A stretch of DNA of 40,404 nt, taken from the NCBI GenBank assembly GCA_902812505.1, contig CADDZQ010000007.1, positions 1 to 40,404 of the forward strand. Direction: 5' to 3'. This DNA is from an archaeon. Lineage in GTDB: Archaea; Thermoproteota; Thermoprotei_A; Marsarchaeales; Marsarchaeaceae. Below the pieces are notes generated by a model. The model did not search any database and had not been told where the DNA came from. It was given only the letters and a program-made list of their open reading frames with translations. Numbering within the stretch: the first letter of the stretch is position 1; each line of letters begins with the position of its first letter. Both the position numbers and the translations under genes were made by a program. Of the stretch, positions 31,892 through 38,311 are shown piece by piece.

Positions 31892-31974
31892 ATTTGATGG
31901 ATGGTGCCCGGATTAGGGGGTGACGAGCGTAGTATTCGGGTGCGGGAAATGATTATCCGGACACCATCATTTGA
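31892..31974 (+). ncRNA. Candidate structured RNA or miniature element with 14-bp stem
   Basis: GATGGTGCCCGGAT (31900-31913) and ATCCGGACACCATC (31955-31968) pair over 14 bases with a single C-A mismatch, enclosing a 41-base G-rich loop. A TATA box stands at the right distance upstream, which favours a transcribed RNA. ATTTGA occurs on both sides (31892-31897 and 31969-31974), which instead suggests a small insertion with terminal inverted repeats. No C/D box, H/ACA box, SRP or riboswitch core is seen. I do not recognise the family. Confidence 0.45.
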
Positions 31975-32320
31975 GGAGAGCAATGGATATATACCAGTCC
32001 TATAGCATATCCAATTCCACAAGCAAATAAACCTCATGAGTATCCATAATAGAAATAAACCAAAAAAACGTTGAATAATGCAACCATTCATAACTTTTCT
32101 CGTAGTGTACCACCCCGTAGGACGATTTTGAACCGCGGCTCTTTTCAAGAGGATCTTAGCTGTTGCTCGCTTCGTCTATATTACTCAGATGCTTGTAATG
32201 CTTCTAAATATTCACTACATCATTGTTGAGGATGGTGTGGGGTTGAGGCTACGGGCAAGGATGGTGTATTGACCCTGAAGTGTGAGTGGGCGGTCTTAGA
32301 GACGCTCAGAGCGGACGTGA

Positions 32321-32396
32321 TGGGGCCGGCGAGATTTGAACTCGCGATCGCCACCGCCCCAGGGTGGTATCCTGGTCCATGCTAGACGACGGCCCC
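32321..32396 (-). tRNA. tRNA-Pro (anticodon GGG)
   Basis: This 76-base tRNA is on the minus strand without an intron. The acceptor stem GGGGCCG pairs perfectly with CGGCCCC, followed by discriminator A. The anticodon stem CCACC/GGUGG encloses loop CUGGGGC, giving anticodon GGG, which reads CCC and CCU proline codons. The T arm is GCGAG-UUCAAAU-CUCGC. The D arm has GUCU/GGAU with loop AGCAUGGACCA. CCA is not encoded, so it must be added by the CCA enzyme. Confidence 0.95.
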
Positions 32397-32410
32397 AGCT
32401 TAATCCGAGC

Positions 32411-33658
32411 TCATCTCCTACGACTTCGAATATAAGCGCTTTGGCCACGTCTAATCCTACCTCTCACCGTAAGCACAAGGAGTGTGAGCGCAGCCACCGC
32501 TCCGGCAACAGCTATGGCCAAGTATGTGGTACCGCTTGGGGGTGGTGGCCTAACTATATTGGAGTATGAGAGCTCGATGTAGCCCCCAGGTGGGGGAACC
32601 TCCAAGAAGACGGCTACACCCGTCTGGGCGTCGAAGTAGGCTTCGAAGCCAAGCGACTTATTGGTGTAAACGTAGGCTGGGAATGTTCCAGCGGGTGTGT
32701 TCACACTTGTTTTGGCTACATACACGAGTGGGGCGTCGAAGCTTAGGGAGACTCCCAGCTTAACCACCTGCTGGAATCCGTGCACCGCGGGGTAGAACAG
32801 CGGCTGAGTATAGTTATCCAAGAAGAAAGCGGGTGTCTGAGGAGAACCCGTGACATAGTTCACCTTTTCAAACATGAACTCACCATCCCCCTCGGAGAAT
32901 AGTGTGGTGTAACTCATGGTCTCAGGCGGCTGCCCCGTGGCTGTGTAGTTGAGCTGCGCCCCCGGTTGGGCGTAGACAGGCGCTTCGAAGCGCAGAGGGT
33001 ATCTAGCCGGGTCGGCCGGTTCAGAGAACGCCTTAAGCCTCATTGTGAAAGTGGAGTTGGTGTAAGGGTTAGAGAGATTTTCATAGAGTATTAGCCCGTT
33101 GAGGCTTGAAACATAGTAAAACTTCCTAATCGCTGAGGCGCCACCCACTCCCTGTGAGGCTGTGACCAGGTACACATACGCAGAGATACTTGAGCCATCA
33201 AACTCGAAGGGGGTTGTACCCTTATAGGTAAAGAATATAGCGTACCCCGGCGATATAACGCTGAAGCTACGCAGTGCAACCATATAGGAGGGTAAAACGG
33301 GTAGGTAGCCTGGGAAGAAAGGGTCATCCGCCACACTTCCGTTAGGGGCTAGGGGTGAACTCACCGTGGACTCGAAGTTCAGCCTAAGCGAGCCGTTGGG
33401 GTAGAGACCCATCACACTCACACTAGCCATCCCAGAGTAGTGGGTGAAACCAGTGAGGTAGGGGTAGCTACCCTCAACGGTGTAGCTTAGGTTAACTCCC
33501 TGAGAATCGAACCAAGGAGTGTATTCACTCACACCCACAGAGATGGGTGAGCCGCTAGGCGGCGGGGTCTGCTGGGCTCCCGCGGAGGGAAGCAGGGTCG
33601 CGGCTAACTGGAAAGCCAAAAGCGCGGCCAAGAAGAGCGCTATTGGGCGAAGTGGCAA
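32411..33658 (-). CDS. Membrane-anchored surface protein, peptide-transport operon
   Basis: This 415-aa exported protein has a signal peptide (MPLRPIALFLAALLAFQLAATLLPSAGAQQ, cleaved near 27). A large extracytoplasmic domain of about 350 residues is rich in tyrosine, serine and proline strands. A short PPPPSG linker, one membrane segment (YLAIAVAGAVAALTLLVLTV) and a basic tail follow. I do not recognise the domain. TTG at 33658 is chosen because GGGAGGT stands 7 bases upstream and it opens the signal peptide cleanly. It overlaps the OppF-like stop by 19 bases. Cotranscription with the importer suggests a role in capturing or processing peptides at the surface, which is inference. Confidence 0.83.
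   Translation of the reverse strand: MPLRPIALFLAALLAFQLAATLLPSAGAQQTPPPSGSPISVGVSEYTPWFDSQGVNLSYTVEGSYPYLTGFTHYSGMASVSVMGLYPNGSLRLNFESTVSSPLAPNGSVADDPFFPGYLPVLPSYMVALRSFSVISPGYAIFFTYKGTTPFEFDGSSISAYVYLVTASQGVGGASAIRKFYYVSSLNGLILYENLSNPYTNSTFTMRLKAFSEPADPARYPLRFEAPVYAQPGAQLNYTATGQPPETMSYTTLFSEGDGEFMFEKVNYVTGSPQTPAFFLDNYTQPLFYPAVHGFQQVVKLGVSLSFDAPLVYVAKTSVNTPAGTFPAYVYTNKSLGFEAYFDAQTGVAVFLEVPPPGGYIELSYSNIVRPPPPSGTTYLAIAVAGAVAALTLLVLTVRGRIRRGQSAYIRSRRR
32428..32437 (-). promoter_or_regulatory. TATA box for tRNA-Pro
   Basis: On the minus strand this reads CGCTTATATTC, about 36 bases before the mature tRNA 5' end. It lies inside the last codons of the surface-protein gene, so that gene's 3' end and the tRNA promoter overlap. 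Confidence 0.55.
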
Positions 33659-34608
33659 GCAGCATACCTCCCAGGCCTCACCTCTCTGAGCAGCGGCTCC
33701 TCCCTCCTGCATATCTCCTGGGCGAGGGGGCAGCGGGGATGGAAACGACAACCCGGTGGGGGCGCTATAGCGTTGGGTATCTCCCCCTGAGCCAAGCTCT
33801 TAACCTTCTGTGAGGGGTCGGGTACGGGCACCGCTGCCACTAGCGCCTGGGTATATGGGTGAAGGGGTTCATTCACCACCTCATCTGTTGGTCCGACCTC
33901 CACCACCTTGCCGAGGTACATAACCGCCACCCTCTCAGTGAAGAACCTCACGGTGGATATATCGTGTGTGATCATCATGAACGTTTTACCCACCGACTTT
34001 AGCTGACCCATCACATTGATTATCTCACCCTTAACCGAGGCGTCCAGCATACTCACAGGCTCGTCCAAGATAACCACCTCCGGGTTCATGGCGATGGCGC
34101 GCGCAACACCAACACGTTGCCTCTGGCCACCTGAGAGACTCGTGATGCGCCGCTTCGCATAATCTTCAGCTGGCACGAGCCTAACGGTCTCAAGCGCCCT
34201 GTAAACCGCCTGGTCAAGCTCAGCCCTATCAGAATACACACCGAGTATCCTCAGACCTTCGGCCACTGCGTCGTGAACAGTGAAGAGTGGGTCGATAGAG
34301 TCGAACGGGTCCTGGAAGACCATCTGAACACTTCTACGGTACTTCTTGAACTCGCTCCTACTAAGTTTAGAAACATCTTTACCCTTGAAGAGAACGCTTC
34401 CAGCGGTTGGTTTCACAAGCTTCATCAGAGCCTTGCCAAGCGTGGTCTTACCCGAACCAGACTCACCCACAACACCCGTGGACACACCACGCTCCAAGCC
34501 AAGCGTCACACCGTCAACAGCCCTCACATTAGCCCTCTTACCGCCAACCTTCACCCTAAAGTACACTTGTAGGCCGTTTGCCGCAAGAACATGGTTATCG
34601 TCGGACAC
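33640..34608 (-). CDS. Peptide ABC transporter ATPase (DppF/OppF-like)
   Basis: This 322-aa nucleotide-binding subunit has Walker A GESGSGKTT, Q-loop VFQDPFDSIDP, signature LSGGQRQRVGVARA and Walker B VVILDEP with the H-loop MITHD. The C-terminal oligopeptide-type extension has GCRFHPRCPLAQEICRREEPLL and a final YAACHFAQ, whose cysteines (C-x5-C-x6-C...C) are typical of OppD/OppF-type subunits and may bind an iron-sulfur cluster. GTG at 34608 is chosen because GGGGTGA lies 7 bases upstream; a longer frame to 34629 would overlap OppD. It pairs with the next ATPase to power uptake. Confidence 0.94.
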   Translation of the reverse strand: MSDDNHVLAANGLQVYFRVKVGGKRANVRAVDGVTLGLERGVSTGVVGESGSGKTTLGKALMKLVKPTAGSVLFKGKDVSKLSRSEFKKYRRSVQMVFQDPFDSIDPLFTVHDAVAEGLRILGVYSDRAELDQAVYRALETVRLVPAEDYAKRRITSLSGGQRQRVGVARAIAMNPEVVILDEPVSMLDASVKGEIINVMGQLKSVGKTFMMITHDISTVRFFTERVAVMYLGKVVEVGPTDEVVNEPLHPYTQALVAAVPVPDPSQKVKSLAQGEIPNAIAPPPGCRFHPRCPLAQEICRREEPLLREVRPGRYAACHFAQ

Positions 34609-34615
34609 CCAAACT

Positions 34616-35608
34616 TCACCCCAAACCAAGGTCCTTCCTAGATGATATCACGTGGCAAGCCGCGTAGTGATCCTTAGCGTACAACTCCATGGGGGGCATA
34701 AGCTTCCTGCAAATCTCAACAGCATACGAGCACCTCGGGTGAAAAGGGCAGCCCGAAGGTGGGTTAACCAAGTCCGGCGGGGAGCCAGGGATATAACCGA
34801 AGCTACCATCCTTACGCCTGATATCGGGCACACTCCTCAGCAACCCCTGCGTATAGGGGTGAAGCGGCCTCCCAAACACGTCTTCAACCGGGCCGATCTC
34901 CACTAGCCTCCCAGCGTACATCACACCCACCCTGTCAGCCACGTTCGCGATCACCGAAATATCGTGTGATATAAAGATGGTTGTGAGCCTCTCAAACTGT
35001 TTGAGTTGCCTGAACATCTCCAGGATTTGAGCCTGAATTATGGTGTCCATCGCAGTGGTGGGCTCGTCGAGTATAACGATCTTGGGGGAGAGGAGGAGCG
35101 CTAAGGCTATCATAACCCTCTGCTTCTGCCCCCCTGAAAGCTCCCATGGATAGGAGTTGAGCTTGGATGGGTCCACACCCACGTGTTTAAGGAGCTCCGA
35201 CGCCTTCTCCAAAACCTGCTTCTCACTCATATCGGTGTGTGCACGCACGGTCTCAACGAACTGGTCGCCCACACGGTAGAGGGGGTCCAAGGCGTTCTGC
35301 GAAGCCTGAGGCACATATGATATAACCCTCCACCTCACCTCCCTGTTGAGCTGCGACTCACTCATAGAGCCCAAATCCTTACCATACACCGTCACCCTAC
35401 CCCAGCTCCTAGCGTTGGATGGGAGAACCCTGATGATGGCGCTCGCAAGCGTGGTCTTACCCGAACCAGACTCACCCACGATGCCGAGCGACTCACCCTC
35501 GTAAACCTCGAAGCTCACATCGTTCACAGCCCTGAGAGCACCCCGGGGGGTGTAGAACTCAACGTTCAAACCCTCAACCCCAATAGCCCTAGTCTGAGAC
35601 ACCAACAT
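34616..35608 (-). CDS. Peptide ABC transporter ATPase (DppD/OppD-like)
   Basis: This 330-aa nucleotide-binding subunit has Walker A GESGSGKTT, Q-loop YVPQASQNALDP, signature LSGGQKQRVMIALAL, Walker B IVILDEP and H-loop FISHD. The C-terminal GCPFHPRCSYAVEICRKLMPPM and YAACHVIS match the oligopeptide-type tail with its cysteine set. The ATG at 35608 is immediately next to the permease stop. With DppF it forms the heterodimeric motor of the importer. Confidence 0.95.
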   Translation of the reverse strand: MLVSQTRAIGVEGLNVEFYTPRGALRAVNDVSFEVYEGESLGIVGESGSGKTTLASAIIRVLPSNARSWGRVTVYGKDLGSMSESQLNREVRWRVISYVPQASQNALDPLYRVGDQFVETVRAHTDMSEKQVLEKASELLKHVGVDPSKLNSYPWELSGGQKQRVMIALALLLSPKIVILDEPTTAMDTIIQAQILEMFRQLKQFERLTTIFISHDISVIANVADRVGVMYAGRLVEIGPVEDVFGRPLHPYTQGLLRSVPDIRRKDGSFGYIPGSPPDLVNPPSGCPFHPRCSYAVEICRKLMPPMELYAKDHYAACHVISSRKDLGLG

Positions 35609-37207
35609 CTACGTAAACCTCGAAAACTCCTCCTGAATAGCCGTCCCCACAAGATAAAAGCCCACCGAAAGCAGAATAATCGAGAAGCCAACGGGGATAA
35701 ATATCCACCACAGGTAGCCGTTCGTGGGCGTCATATTGTTGATCAGGTTAGATAAAATGTTACCCCACGTGGGCCTCTGAGTTATACCTAAGCTAAGGAA
35801 ATCCAAACCAGCATCGGCGATCACCAATGCAGGCACCATGTAGGTTACAAGCGCGATTATGAGCGCCGCCGTGTGGGGTAGGACGTGGCGCCTCAGAATA
35901 TACATACTCCCACCACCCATAGCCTGAGCGGCCTGAACATAACTCCTACTCCTAACAGTGAGCACCTGGGAGCGCACAATCCTCGACACGCCAGCCCAAC
36001 CCAGAACCCCCAAGATAATGATGAGCAGCAAAACCCTGTTAGGTGTGACGTGGGCAATCGTGAAGGTTGTGTCCAAGTCGATAAGAAGAATCAAACCGGG
36101 TATGAGTAGTAGGAAATCGAACACGAAGAGCAACACGTTGTCAACGAGCCCACCCAAGTAGCCCGCCAACAGGCCGAGGAACACGCCTATCACCATCACG
36201 ATGGCCGCGGAGCCGAAGCCTATCTCGAGCGCTACACCCGTGGACGTCGCGTACTCGCTAGCCACATCCGACCCATGGGGGTCGGTGCCCATAAGCCCAT
36301 AGACACTCCCGAAGATCTGGAACTTAATATCCGATTGGTACAATCTAACACTGTAGTCCCCGTGTGGGAAAACCTCTATCAGTTCACCCACAGTGTACTC
36401 CCCCGTATGGGAGAACACGGTCTCGGGCACAGAGTACACGGATACACTGCGATTCAGATAGTAGAGGGGCATAAGCGTGGACGCCGTGGTTATACCCTCC
36501 AACAGGTTCCAACTGGAGTGTATGAGTGGGGGGAGGGTGGGATTCGCGAAGTACTGCGCGTATAGGGAGCCGAGCTGGGGGTTGGACTCCAACGCGGCTT
36601 CACCCTGCGGGTCAGCCATCAGCGCCACCGGGTAGACCCCCGCGGACGACTTGATATAGAGGAAGACGGCTAAACCCGCACCCTCAACCTGGGCTGGGTA
36701 CACCAGCGCCTGCGCGTAGAACATCTTAGGCGGCTCATATGTATAGTTAAAGCTGTGTGTTAGGTACACCGTCACAGGCGCATCGGAGCTACCGCCTATC
36801 GAGATAAGCTCGCTACCATTAGCCGTGTTGAGCAGGGTGTACGTGGCCCCAGGGTTAGGTAGACCCGTGGGTCCGAAGCCCGCCGTATAGGTGCTAACCA
36901 CGTTGGCGCCCCCAACCCCGGGATCCGTCACAGTCCAGTAGTCCACGGCGGATGGCACCTTGAATGCCTGTAGCGGATAGGTGGCGGGTAGGATTATGTT
37001 TGCTGGGAGCTTAGAGTACCCTGGGAAGATTTTAACCCAGGCTGGGAGGGCGTTGGGCGCGGCCACATAGTATGCGGAGGGGTTATAGGCATTCTTGTAT
37101 GGTGCGAGCGCTGCGCCAACCGTGCCCACCAACACGAAAAACAGGATGATGGCTAGCCCCACCTGTGCATCCCTCCTCTTCAAAACGTTGATTGTGAAGT
37201 TGTCCAA
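35609..37207 (-). CDS. Peptide ABC transporter permease (DppC/OppC-like) with large insertion
   Basis: This 532-aa permease is nearly twice the usual 280-310 residues. The first membrane helix (about 16-37) is followed by about 240 residues of extracytoplasmic sequence rich in tyrosine, proline and glycine. The conserved GTDPHGSDV (307-315) then opens the normal permease core. Four to five further helices follow, with the YVQAAQAMGGGSMYILRRHVLPH coupling motif that touches the ATPases. The C-terminal core is standard. The insert has no family I recognise and may help dock the binding protein. TTG at 37207 lies 3 bases after the OppB stop. Confidence 0.92.
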   Translation of the reverse strand: MDNFTINVLKRRDAQVGLAIILFFVLVGTVGAALAPYKNAYNPSAYYVAAPNALPAWVKIFPGYSKLPANIILPATYPLQAFKVPSAVDYWTVTDPGVGGANVVSTYTAGFGPTGLPNPGATYTLLNTANGSELISIGGSSDAPVTVYLTHSFNYTYEPPKMFYAQALVYPAQVEGAGLAVFLYIKSSAGVYPVALMADPQGEAALESNPQLGSLYAQYFANPTLPPLIHSSWNLLEGITTASTLMPLYYLNRSVSVYSVPETVFSHTGEYTVGELIEVFPHGDYSVRLYQSDIKFQIFGSVYGLMGTDPHGSDVASEYATSTGVALEIGFGSAAIVMVIGVFLGLLAGYLGGLVDNVLLFVFDFLLLIPGLILLIDLDTTFTIAHVTPNRVLLLIIILGVLGWAGVSRIVRSQVLTVRSRSYVQAAQAMGGGSMYILRRHVLPHTAALIIALVTYMVPALVIADAGLDFLSLGITQRPTWGNILSNLINNMTPTNGYLWWIFIPVGFSIILLSVGFYLVGTAIQEEFSRFT

Positions 37208-37210
37208 CGA

Positions 37211-38251
37211 CTACTCACCCAGCCTTACCCTCGGGTCGAGTAGGGCGTACACGAAGTCGAGCGCGAACAGCACCACGAGTATATAGACACTGAAGAGGAA
37301 GGTGCTACCTATGAGTAGGGGTATATCGAAGCTCGTAGCCGCCTCGGTGGTCACTATCCCGAGGCCGGGGAACTGGAATATTATCTCAACGAAGAACACT
37401 CCGTATATCAGGAAGGCCACATCAAGCCCAACCTGGGTTACCCATGGTAGCAGCGCGTTCCTGAAGGCGTGCCTGTAGAACACTGTGCTCTCATCCAAGC
37501 CCCGAGCCCTCGCATACATCACGTAGCCCGCCGAGTTATACTCTTCAATAATATTGTTCCTGATGAGCTGCTGCCTGTGACCGAAGCCCACGATTGTTAG
37601 CAGGATGATGGGTAGGGAGGCAGCCCACAGGTAGCGTAGATAGTACTCTACCCCAGTATAGTTATGGAGCCCCCCGCCCCTCAGTGCGAAGAAGAGGTTA
37701 ATCGGGAACCAGTGGAGCTGTGCGGCCAACACCACGTACATTATGATGCCAAGCCAGAAGGCGGGTATAAAGTAGGCTCCAATGCTCGTAAGCGAAGCAG
37801 CCTTGTCACCTATCTTCCAACGCGACTTGAGGAAGGATTTGGCTGCGACGACACCTAGAACAATGCTTATCACACTCGTGGTCACCAGCGACACAGTCAC
37901 GAGCACAAGCGTGTTGGGTAGATACTGTGAGATCACCGTGAGCACTGGCTCCTTATAGGTTGGGCTCATCCCGAAGTGGAGCGTGAAGAGGTTATACAGG
38001 AACTTTGCTATCCTTATGGGTATCGGCGCATTCAAGCCGTACGCCTGCTCGGCGGCGTCCACAGCCGCAAGCTGAGCCTGAGCGGTCTTCGGGTTAAGCT
38101 GGGTTATACCCACGAAGAAGAAACCCAGTTTGAAGCCCAGCGACTGCGGTATGAGCTCGAAGACGAGGAAGGAGAAGAGAACCAGCATGAGGAGTGTGAT
38201 AAGCCTGTTAATAAGCCTCCCAATAATGAAGCGAACAGTAACCACAAACAT
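37211..38251 (-). CDS. Peptide ABC transporter permease (DppB/OppB-like)
   Basis: This 346-aa inner-membrane permease has an N-terminal helix FIIGRLINRLITLLMLVLFSFLVFELIP. It has the family segment HFGMSPTYKEPVLTVISQYLPNTLVLV, then five further helices and the coupling loop YVMYARARGLDESTVFYRHAFRNALLPWV. The end DFVYALLDPRVRLG is the standard DppB tail. A TATA box at 38271-38281 predicts transcription starting almost at its ATG, so the permease-ATPase unit may be transcribed apart from the binding-protein gene. Confidence 0.95.
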   Translation of the reverse strand: MFVVTVRFIIGRLINRLITLLMLVLFSFLVFELIPQSLGFKLGFFFVGITQLNPKTAQAQLAAVDAAEQAYGLNAPIPIRIAKFLYNLFTLHFGMSPTYKEPVLTVISQYLPNTLVLVTVSLVTTSVISIVLGVVAAKSFLKSRWKIGDKAASLTSIGAYFIPAFWLGIIMYVVLAAQLHWFPINLFFALRGGGLHNYTGVEYYLRYLWAASLPIILLTIVGFGHRQQLIRNNIIEEYNSAGYVMYARARGLDESTVFYRHAFRNALLPWVTQVGLDVAFLIYGVFFVEIIFQFPGLGIVTTEAATSFDIPLLIGSTFLFSVYILVVLFALDFVYALLDPRVRLGE

Positions 38252-38270
38252 CCACCCACTAAGTTAGAAC

Positions 38271-38281
38271 TAATTAAATAT
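38271..38281 (-). promoter_or_regulatory. TATA box for the permease-ATPase genes
   Basis: On the minus strand this reads ATATTTAATTA, about 25 bases before the OppB ATG at 38251. It lies directly after a T6 tract from the binding-protein gene. Confidence 0.5.
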
Positions 38282-38282
38282 G

Positions 38283-38290
38283 GAAAAAAG
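38283..38290 (-). terminator. T-tract after the binding-protein gene
   Basis: On the minus strand six T (38284-38289) lie about 22 bases past the stop at 38312. Partial termination here would let the binding protein be made in excess over the permeases. Confidence 0.5.
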
Positions 38291-38311
38291 GAGATAGATA
38301 AGGGTTTTGTG

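Larger units (their letters stand above)
31726..32320. other. 595-base non-coding interval
   Basis: No coding frame with family features or a ribosome site is seen. Besides the hairpin element at 31892-31974, GGATGGTG occurs three times (31899-31906, 32230-32237, 32259-32266). The middle part (31975-32100) is AT-rich. A tRNA T-arm-like string on the minus strand near 32115-32130 does not fold into a tRNA. Confidence 0.5.

Noticed and set aside
31900-31968. Fluoride riboswitch, C/D or H/ACA guide RNA
   Set aside because: The GATGG start is suggestive, but the conserved downstream riboswitch core is missing, no transporter gene follows, and proper C, D or ACA boxes are absent.
32101-32145. tRNA T-arm-like string on the minus strand
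   Set aside because: The loop resembles TTCAAAA, but the flanking bases do not form a stem and no anticodon or acceptor arm follows.
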